Shown one piece after another: positions 37,201-62,300 of a stretch of 64,000 bases of DNA (position 1 is the first letter of the stretch; each line of letters begins with the position of its first letter). The notes below the pieces were generated by a model. It did not search any database. It was not told the origin of the DNA and saw only the letters and a list, made by a program, of their open reading frames with translations. The position numbers and the translations under genes were made by a program. The stretch comes from Kryptolebias marmoratus (Eukaryota; Chordata; Actinopteri; Cyprinodontiformes; Rivulidae), in assembly GCF_001649575.2 (NCBI RefSeq), contig NC_051453.1, positions 18,182,372 to 18,246,371 of the forward strand. The letters are read 5' to 3'.

Positions 37201-39274
37201 GACACCCGGGAAACTGAGTGAACACGCATCGAAAGGACAACACAAAACATGAAATGTAACGATCATGTTAAAGAGTTAGAACAATTCACTCAAGCCTTTC
37301 TTTTTTTAAATTTGCCTTTATAAAATTGCGTAAAAAATTATGATTTAGAAAGAAAATGCGTAAATTCGACTTTTCAGGATTTAAGAAAAATAAAGTGTTA
37401 GATTTCCCCACAAGTAAAACGCCTCAAGACACAATCACAAGATTTAAAGCAACCAAAATGAAAAACTAATTTAAAATGACTAAACAAACTCAAAAGAGAT
37501 TTTAAAAAAGCGATAAGTGATACGGAATACAAAACGAATAAAATCGCATTCAGGTACTTTACATCAATGAGACGACTGCAAGGATAATTTCCGAGGTGCA
37601 CCTGAAGGCGCCCTGTAGCGTTGTAAAAAGGGCGTGAACTGAATCCTTTAATAACATGTAATATGTGTCAGAAAATAGCATCCTCTGTGTACGCAATGGA
37701 AAATCCCTTTTAACCCCCACTTCGTCATTTTGCCAGATATTTAGTATTTTTAGCAGTTATTTAAAATTTACAGCACTTGTTTCTGAAGCCGTCACAAATG
37801 AACTTGAAAATAATTTTCTCCCTTTATCTTTAAGCTTTATTCTAGCACCCTGCAGTGGCTCAGTTAGGGTTTTCCAGCCTTCACATAATGTGAATGAACA
37901 CAGTTTTTAACAACAGGAAACAGCAAGTGACAGAAGGACTTTTCTTTTTGCATTTTATAGCTGAATACTGGAGAGGTTCACAGAGACATCTGGTGGTGGA
38001 TGCTTTAGTAGTTTGAGACTATTGTGTGTCCTTTCTGGGGACCAAAGACAAATTCTTGGCCTATCTTTGGCTCTTATAAAAATAAGCAAAAGTCACACAA
38101 GGAAGAGAGGGAGATCACTTTTCAAAAAGGGCTACTTTTATTACAAAATCTAAATCTGGAGCAGACGTTTTACTCCCAATGAGCCTTCACAGCGAAGACA
38201 CAAGAGTGGAGCTCTGCAGACAGTAAACAAGTGATTTATTTTTATCTCATTTAGAGGATGGTGTGTATTGAGCAAGAGGGAGAGATGAAGGAGAGGAAGA
38301 GAAGAGCAATAAAGACGGAGATTTATTCGGAGGTGTCTCTCCTCTGTCACACGTGATCCCAGGGGTGCTGACAGGAGCCCCTTGGGTCATATTTTCTCAC
38401 TGCGAGGAGGAGCCCTCCGCCTCGCCACCTTCAACCTCCATGCAGAGGCTCCTGGCCTGCTTTTTCAGCTTGACCTCATGTATCATCACACACACTCCGT
38501 GCTGTTTTTATGAAAAGTCCCCCCGCAGCCATTATTTTGATGTTATTCAGATGGGCAACAGGAATGATTTGTGCACTCTGAAAAGCAATAATCTTTCTAT
38601 AATGCTTGCACCTGAGGGTGAAACGAAAAGATCACTGCGCACACACGCAGACCTGCCAATGATGGAAGTGACAGCTGGGTTACTGCTTGTGAAGGGAAAT
38701 GAGGAAAGCAGGGGGAGGACCTGACCCTCATTTCCATAAAGGGAGAAACCCTGATGAAAAAAAGTTCTCTTTTGTAGAATTCAAGAATATTAAATGGTAA
38801 CATACTGATTACCAATGAGGAAACCCTTTAAAAAAGAGCTACAGGGACTGTAACGAGTTGACATTTCCTTCTGTAAGCCAAAGATCTTCTAAGTAAAAGC
38901 AGCCCCAAATATCTTTGACTTGAAACGCTATTTAGATCAGGGCCTTCTCATGCAGTGATCTTCACTTTGATAAGGCTTTCAGATTTACTCACTCAGCCTG
39001 AGGCATTCTGCTTTCAAATCAGATCAGGCACTAGAACTGAATTTCAAGTAACGCTGTCTGATAACAGCTCGATGCATATTTTAGGACCAAGCCAAACATG
39101 TGCATTTATGGAAAATCAAACTAGAATTCAATTTATTACACTCCAACGCTAAAGTCAAACAGAGATGATATCACAGAAACAGGGAGACTGTCACCAAGAG
39201 GCCTTTTTCATGAGCTCAGATGTCAGAAAATCTATTTTAAAAAGGGTGCATAAACTCAGTCAACCTTACAGGGA

Positions 39275-39720
39275 TATTTATATTCAAAATAGTGTTTGAT
39301 GAAAAGGTTTTACAAAATTATTGTCTTACTTGTTATAGATAGCTTGTCAAACAAACTCAGTTAGGAGAAATGGTGTTTTAGTCTGACATGATAGGACTGA
39401 CAAGCTAATGGCTAGTCAGAGTAAAAATGGACTGCTGTCATCTTAAAACAGCTCCAATCGCAAAACTGTCATAGTCGCTCATGCCATTCCATAGTCCTTT
39501 ACACTGACGTCAAATCTTCATTACACAATTATTCACATGGTATTCCTTGGTTATTTGCAAAGCAGCAGCAGCAGCTAGCTGTGACACTTCTGGTGCAGCC
39601 TGGGGCATTTCTGGCAGGAATTATATCACGTTTCTGGCAAAATGACTGAAACACAAAGATGTCCTAAGACAGCAAATTTCACTGTGGGAATACATCGACT
39701 CAAACAGCAGCTATTTTCAG
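39275..39720. repeat. Foldback repeat family B, copy 4
   Basis: Has gacaagctaatggctagtca, aaatggactgctgtcatctt and agctagctgtgacacttctg, which parallel copy 1. It is followed directly by copy 5. Confidence 0.7.
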
Positions 39721-39819
39721 CTCATCAGTCCGAGCAGACCCACTTCTAAAGTGGATCACTGCTGTCTCAAATTAAGTTCAGTCTTCAACATTTAATAGCA
39801 GATTGTGAAAAAAAAACTG

Positions 39820-40185
39820 TTGGTTAAATCTTAACGCCGTTGTCACGTTTCCATTACATGAGTATTTCAATAAAACTGTTATGATATTCCTGCTGGAACG
39901 GACGCCAGGCTACACTGGAAATCTTAGCTGCTTCTGCTGCTAAATTACCAGAAAACCTTATGTGAACTGAATCGATGGCAGTGCAGAGATTTCTTAGAAA
40001 GGAAATGAACCGTTCTGACATTTTAGAGATTAGAGTTGTTTTAGGACAGCAGCAATCCACTTTAGTCCTAGTTGTTATTTCTCCCAGCTGAAACCATTCA
40101 AAGAGCTATCTACAACAGGCAAAATATTAACTATTCATACCTTTTCCATGGAACCTCACTTCAAAATGGCCAAAATATTCCTTTT
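39820..40185. repeat. Foldback repeat family B, copy 5
   Basis: Right-end half: agcagcaatccactttagtc, tcaaagagctatctacaaca, attaactattcatacctttt, cacttcaaaatggccaaa. Copies 4 and 5 may be one larger foldback unit. Confidence 0.65.
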
Positions 40186-41310
40186 ATGTGCAAGCCAAAC
40201 AGATTTTCTTTTTTACAGCTGTTTTTGTAAGGATGTTTTGTCAGGTTACAACTCTCACACCTGAGTTATGCTATTATAAGAAATCATTAAAAAATTAGAG
40301 GGAGTATTTTAGTTTTTAAGCACTTCAGAGGCACACCGAATGTGTACTTCGACAGCATGTTAAATGTCTTTAAGCTGTTAAATATGGCTATTTATTTTTT
40401 TCTAATAAGGAAAAACTGGAAACCTGGTGGTTCCAATCAGTTCCTGTGCACCCTTCAGTGCTTGAGCCCTAAAGAGAAAGCCAAAATGATTTTGGCAAAT
40501 ATTCCTTTTATGTTTCCATGCTGATGCTTGCATACTTGCATGTACTGAGTAATCTTCATGACATGCGAAATGCAAATCAGGGGTAAAGTTACCACCTATG
40601 CATAATGCAAGTCACACAGCACGACTTCAAATGAAACTACACGATCAGCCATGGATCAAACAGACACAAGACTGTCCTGCGGCATAAATAATTAACGACG
40701 GCTTAGAAGGCGAGTAGGTGCTCTTCCTTTCTGGCATTTGACAAACAACTCGAATAAATAAAGCTGAACTTGCAGAAAGCCCATACGTGTTTCGTTCTTT
40801 GTGTTTCCATATTCAGTAGAACATGACGTGTAGGGTCAGATTGGAAACACAATGATAAACACACCTGTCATTCCAAAGCGTCTTTGCAGTAATGACAGGC
40901 TTATGCATAAGGAATAATATATGGAAATATGAATGCTGTGTCAGTCATCCAGAAGAAGGAAGGCTCTCATGAGTTATTGTGAACAATTGCTTCAATACAC
41001 TGATGAAGAATAAGTTATAACTCTGTTTCAGTGGGAGAACTGTCTAGTTCATAATTGATACATGCAGGATTTTTTGTTTTTCATTTTTAAATAAAAGACA
41101 GATGTTACAGAAACAGAAAGAAATAAATGCTAATTTTCCTTCACCCTGACAGCACAAGAAAAACAGATTGTGTCCTTTTAAATGTTTCTAAGACCATTTT
41201 TCTAACTGAAAACTTATCAAAAGCTACTCAAGATAGATAACCTTGACATGTTTGTGCTCAAGCTTGATGCATAAACAAGCAACAAAACTCTTCAGGTTCT
41301 TAAAAAAGTG

Positions 41311-41316
41311 TTTATT
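41311..41316 (-). terminator. Candidate nek1 polyadenylation signal
   Basis: AATAAA on the gene strand about 720 bp after the nek1 stop, followed by GT-rich sequence (gagttttgttgcttgttt). Consistent with the end of the nek1 3' UTR. Confidence 0.5.
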
Positions 41317-42035
41317 AAATAAAAACATTTAGAATAGTCAATGTGGAACCAAACAAATTATTAGTGTCATCTAAGTCACAGATTCTATTATTAACACTTT
41401 CAGTCGGAGCTGACCCTCACATCACAACAGCCAGTGTTGCTACAGGACCTCAGTGACATTCAGGTTCACTCACAAGAACAATAATTATTAAATCCCAGTT
41501 AAATCAAACTGTAAGAAATGTGAAAAATAAATTAGGTAACATTCAGCTTTCTGGTTTGTTGGAAACTCTGGTAAGAAAAGGAGGCTCAGCTGGTTTTTGA
41601 GTTTTTTTCTGGTACATTTATGCTGAGGCTGACCTGGTTGGAGTTCTGCTGCTGTGGTTGAGCGTGGCATAGAAGGAGAGCACCTGAGAGGACCGGATCT
41701 TAGTCCAGCTGAACCAACAAAAAGGAACGAACAGTTTACATCCTTAAAGTGCTGAAACATTGGACGTCACAGGCAGAAACAGACATTTACAGAAGCTTGA
41801 AATGAACTTTGGTTATCAAAAACAGATCTAACCACATGATTCTGAGTAAACTCTGTTTTAGAAAAAGAGCGCCAGGATAGTCAAAGAGGGAAATACGGTG
41901 TAGCTCTACATCATGCAACTCGGCCTGACACTCGGAAATGCGAGGCTGCCACACTTCATGCATAGATCCTTCTGTCAACGTTAAGTGTTGTGGGAAGACG
42001 TCAGATGGCTGCCAGCAGCTCCGTTGCACGAAACA

Positions 42036-57198
<15,163 letters not shown>

Positions 57199-57549
57199 GT
57201 TACTGGAGAGCCTCGCTCCGCATGCTGGGTCTGCAAAAGGGGAGGATTTGACCACTAGGGTTCAGCCACATTAAAAAAATGCATTTTCATGCGATGATCA
57301 GACTTCTAGACTATCATGTTACGATACAATATGCTGTTTCTATCAGACAAAAATTATTCAGATGGGTTGTGACGCGGAGAGACACACAACTGGTAGCTAA
57401 TGTTACCATGACAGAGTAGCTACACGAAGATGGACAACCTTCTTTATACTGCACATAAGTATTCCGTCAATGCGCGAAACGGAATAAAATAACGCGATTC
57501 ATTAGTCAAGAGTATATAAATACTATGAAAAGACAAACATAAACGTTAC

Positions 57550-57780
57550 CATTAGTTCTTTTCGCTGCTTTCTCCTAGAGATTCTGGTACTCTGGCCTCG
57601 CATTCAGTCAACCGACGTTTATCGTCCCTGTGTTTTCATTGGTCAGTTTCACAATCCTCGACAGATGATTGGTTTACACAGCTGCCTGTCATGTTTCACA
57701 CTAAAATACAGACAGCCCCCAAATGGGGCTGTTGCTGTGGATATTTTCCTTAGCAACCGTCATAAAGCGAGCGGCCCGCG
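57550..57780 (-). promoter_or_regulatory. Probable nek1 first exon (non-coding) and promoter
   Basis: A donor AATG|GTAACG at 57550/57549 and an acceptor TTTTGCAG at 57231 suggest a 5' UTR exon upstream of the coding start. Just above it are two CCAAT boxes (ATTGG on plus at 57638-57642 and 57668-57672), 30 bp apart, and a half X-box TAGCAACCG at 57751-57759. These suit a TATA-less ciliary gene promoter, but only as motif matches. Confidence 0.45.
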
Positions 57781-57799
57781 GACAGCAGGTAACACGTGA

Positions 57800-58980
57800 C
57801 CAAGATGGGGTTTTTTTCAAAAAACTTTATTTAGACTGTAAACACTTACAACAGCTCGAAAAATAGACTAAATGCACAGAATAAAAAATTCTAGAGAGTG
57901 CAACAGAAATCATACAAATATTAAGTTATCGAATATGAAGTAAAAAACATAGGTTTATAGTTTTTAGTGCATTAAAAACACCTCCACAGTAGTCTGCATG
58001 GACTTGCAATGACAAGTATAATAGCCAACAAAGTCAGGGAAGTCCACTTTGAAACAATTAATCAAATCTATTCAACAAACAAATGCCTCAAAACGTTGTT
58101 GAAACTATAAATTTTGTTTTTTTTTTGGTAATGCTCTTGCTGAAAAAGTCCATCTTTTGATAAAAATATTTGTGGTAAATTATTTTAGACTGAAATTGAA
58201 GGTACAATATATTTTAATTATTTTGTGGCGCCAAAGTTAACCTACAGGAAAATTGCTTTAAATTAATCAATGGCTAAAAGCCATGTTTCTTTTGTGTGTG
58301 TAAGTGTTTGTTTGCCTATCTGTTAGCAAAATACAGTGCCTCCATGTTTCATGCATCAATCATGGTCAATGTAACCTGGTCTTCTTTACAAAAACTTCTT
58401 CAATGTCAAAGTGAAATCAAATTTCTAAAGAGTAATACCAGTTAAATGAAAATATGTAATGTAAAACTGGTGATTGAATTATCATTCACCACCTTTAAAG
58501 AGAAAAAAAATATTAAAAATTAAAAGGATGGATATGAAAGGATTTCCAATGCCATAAACGTCCCCAGGTGTTTTGTTAAATATATTATCAGGAGATTAAA
58601 GGAATATGGGACATAAATCTACCAAGAGCACGTGGTCCTCATAAACTAAGAGACCGTGAAGAAGGAGAATCATGAGAGAGACCATCAAGAAACCTGTGAG
58701 CACTCTGAAACAAACAAACGAACAAACATATTTTATGTCTGTTTGAGTTTTTGTGAACTTCAGGCTGCTTGTTGTCACCAACTCTGTGTACAGAGTTCCT
58801 CAGAGCAGCCAGACAAAAGACAAAACTAGATCCTGTTAAGCATTCTTCAAAATAAAAGACTTCCTCTCTCCAAAATAAATCATAAATAAACCTTTGAATT
58901 TAATTATTTTTGACGTCACCTTTCTGTAATTATGTACAATCAAGTTAAATTCGGTGAATAATAATAATCATTGTAGTTTT
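57800..58980. other. Intergenic DNA between nek1 and fbxl5
   Basis: AT-rich sequence with no gene recognised; the 58596-58781 minus open frame has no known motif. A CACGTG E-box lies at 57793-57798. Confidence 0.5.
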
Positions 58981-59072
58981 AGATACGTATCACGTTTAAA
59001 CAAGATACGTATCACGTTTTAACAAGATAAGTATCATGTTTAAACAAGATAAGTATCACGTTATAACGTGAT
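58981..59072. repeat. Four 22-bp palindromic tandem repeats
   Basis: Units start at 58981, 59003, 59025 and 59047, pattern AGATACGTATCACGTTTAAA CA. Units 1 and 2 hold the palindrome GATACGTATC; the last ends in the perfect 18-bp palindrome ATCACGTTATAACGTGAT at 59055-59072. Lies 200 bp upstream of the fbxl5 start codon. Confidence 0.92.
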
Positions 59073-59271
59073 AGCCTTCGAATTTTTTTTTCCTGCGTGA
59101 TAGCACTGAGCTTCCGTAGATAATTATTTATCTGTTGTAGAGAGATGTTTTCTTCCCCTCACGGTAAACCCAAAGCCCTCCCTAAGTGGCGGTCACGTGA
59201 CTCGCCCCTCCTCCTCCTGGGCTGATGAGATGTTCCCGTCGATGCAGATGACGCAGTGAGTTCTGGTGAAG
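59073..59271 (+). promoter_or_regulatory. fbxl5 promoter and 5' UTR
   Basis: Immediately upstream of the start codon. Contains the palindromic E-box GTCACGTGAC at 59192-59201, identical to the CLEAR consensus bound by TFEB/TFE3/MITF (USF and MYC/MAX also bind CACGTG), then a CTCC-rich tract. Short upstream ATGs at 59225 and 59230 end before the main start. The transcription start is not known. Confidence 0.5.
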
Positions 59272-59355
59272 ATGGCTCCTTTTCCTGACGAGGTGGATGT
59301 TTTCACTGGCCCACACTGGCGAATGAAGCAGCTTGTGGGTCTGTACTGCGAAAAG
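59272..59355 (+). CDS. fbxl5: fbxl5 coding exon 1
   Basis: 28 codons: [18 protein letters not shown] then [10 protein letters not shown], containing iron ligand His15. The start ATG at 59272 sits in a good context (GAAGATGG). The donor is AAG|GTGCGG. Confidence 0.95.
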
Positions 59356-62300
59356 GTGCGGCAGAAACAAAGGCAGTCCGTTAGTTTGGAGTTTCACGAG
59401 CGGAAACAGCGACTGTGTGGTTAAAGGAGGGGTGGACGCGTTAGCATGCTAGCTGCTGTTAGCTGGTGTGTTTAGCTGCGAACTGTCGGGTGTTTGTCTC
59501 AGCACTGCTTACACACTGTTGGGCTGGTTAGTCTAATACAGAGGCGTTTACTTACACGGAATTTAAACTTTTGTGCTTGCTCGGTGAAGTTTAATTAACC
59601 ATGATGAAGCCTTAAGACGCGCCATCTTTTCTTGTAATGGTTTGTTATGTTATGCAACTTGTTTTTATCTGTTTCAACAGCTGCACATAATATTGTTACT
59701 GGCGAGCAGGCTGCATGTTAAAGCTCTCCTCTTTACGTGTTAGATAAACACATTTAGGTCACCAGATAATGCATCATGTTCTGCTAACATGAACATGTCA
59801 CAGTTTCAATGCCCTTTGCATCAGTTTCCATGATCTAATGCTTCTAGCAGAATTCAAGTTTCAGTGTGAATACAACTAAGGTGTTTGCTATCACTGACTC
59901 TGATTCTGTTCTTGTTTTTTTTTTCTGTTTTCTCTCCAGCTGTCAAAAACCAACTTCTCCAACAACAATGACTTCCGCTCCTTCCTTCAGTCCCTGTGCG
60001 CCACCTTCAAGGAGTTCAAGATGCACGAACAAATTGAGAACGAGTACATTATTGGCTTGTTGCAGCAGCGTTGCTGCACGGCCTACAACGTGCACTCTGA
60101 CAACAAACTTTCAGAGATGTTGTCCCTATTTGAAAAAGGCCTACAAAGCGTCAAGGTGAAAACTACATTAAAATGTTGGGAACTAATTGAATCTCATGCC
60201 CTAATTTGTACTTGTTACCTTTACAAAGGCTAAGCAGAAAAAAATCAAGGCTTAATTTGAAGGTGGAACGTGTTTCAGCTGCTGCTGATGGGGTCACAGT
60301 GTGTTATTAGAGTAACTATTACTTTAAACACACAAACTTTGTGTTGACAGCAACATCAGAACTGCTCATTTTCATCTGTACATGTTATTTGTATCAATAA
60401 CTTGCTATTGGAAATCTGGAAGTCTTTTTACCATCTGATTTTATGAAGTTGGATAAAACCATTTCATGGCAGTTCTACAAAGTCAGAACTTTAAATTTTA
60501 CTGGGAAGAAAAATGTCAGATAGAGACATTTTTTACACAAGCAGAGCTGTTTTCTGAAACCTGCTTAGCAGGAGATAAGAATATTTATTTATCTATTTTT
60601 GTAATACATTTGCAAATTACAAAAAGAGATTTCCAGATTTAGGCACTTGTGTAAATCTGAACTTCCGCTCTGCCAGTAACGAGAATAGAAACATCATTCT
60701 GGTTTAAATAGAAATCCTGTTTCCTGTCGAAAAGAAAAGATGTTCCTGCAAGGATAAATAATGCTGCTCTGATTTGTTTGTAAATAGATTTCATAATCAA
60801 TTTCCTCCAGTTTAAAAATGTTGAGAACATTGGGTCACGGGAGGTTACAATCATATTTACAAGGTTTGAAACTCCAGTTTGTAAAATAGACCACAGTGGA
60901 ACAAAAACAGCACGTTTTTAAACAGTCCCATAGTGTTTCTGATCTGCGTTTACTCTTCATGCTCTTTTATGTTAAAGACTAAGGGATTTATTTCAGGCAC
61001 AATCTATGAATGACCAATTGTTATGTTTCTAGAGTGAATATGAACAGCTAAACTATGCCCAGCAGCTGAAGGAGAGACTTGAGGCTTTCACACAGGACTT
61101 TCTGCCACATATGAAGGAGGAAGAGGAGGTATGAATGTTCATATTGATGAGAGTCAAATGATTTTACATGGAAGTATTTTTGTGTCCCTGCGGTTGACTT
61201 TGCTGCAAGTTGTTTTGTTTTTTTAAACTGAGGAGATTTGTTACAGGTGTTTCAGCCTATGCTTATGCAGTACTTCACCTACGAAGAGCTAAAGGACATC
61301 AAGAAGCAGGTGATCGCACAGCACTGCAACCAACAGCATTTGGACTGTGCTGCTGAGGTGCTGAAGGGTTTCAGGTTGTGGACCCAGGCAGAGGAGCTGC
61401 AAAAGGCCTTTAAGTATGCTGATCACGAGAAGACCGATTATGGTTAGTATGAATAAAGGTGTTTCAACACCATTACAAACGACAAGAGGGTCTATTGTGT
61501 CCATTGCAGCTGAACCTGTGTGTAACTGTTTAAGGCACTGACATTCGTAAACGTGCATGCCGTCATTTCGGTGTTGTTCGAGCGACTTAGAAGCTGAGCC
61601 ATTTTGTGCTTTCTCTCAGACCTGGAAAAGAACAGGAACTCTTCAGTCCACATCTCCCAGCTTCCTACAGAAATCATGCTGAGGCTCTTCTGTTACTTGA
61701 GCCCCGTGGATCTGTGTCGCTGTAGTCAAGTGTGCAGCTCGTGGACAGAGCTGGCCAAGACGGGCTCTTTGTGGAGGCACCTCTATCCTGTGCGCTGGGC
61801 AAGAGGTAAGCTCCACTTTCAGGCAGTCTGGATATTAAATTAATTTTTCTTTATAATTTAACGGTTCCTAGATTTATTACAGTGTGTATTTTTAACCACC
61901 TTTTTCTTTATCCAGTTAAAGGAGACAAGCTGATGCATTTATATGAGGTCTTTTTGTAATGTCTGGTATCTTTTTGTGAACTTACAGCATGATTTCAGTA
62001 CCAAATCCTGTGCATAAAGTCTTTAGATTTTAGTCCAACTGCTCATAACGGCACACAGAAACTCTTGGACAGAGTAGCACTCATAAAACAGTGAGAAAAT
62101 AGTTTTATGCTTAATTACATTTCTTTGTCTTCAGTTCATTCTTCTTTAAAGGTTAAATGTTTGCCACAAATCATACATTGAACTGGCTCTTAAAACACTG
62201 GAGCAATGATAAATATAAAAATAATATAATTTTGCTGGCCAGTTGGCACATTAGGTGCAGTGACATCAACATTCTCATACCATGTCTCCATAAACTATGG

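Larger units (their letters stand above)
37270..41290. other. Intergenic DNA between sh3rf1 and nek1
   Basis: No gene recognised. Contains two adjoining family B copies (39275-40185). The remainder is unique-looking AT-rich DNA. Open frames such as 38353-38724 plus have no domain features. Confidence 0.55.
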
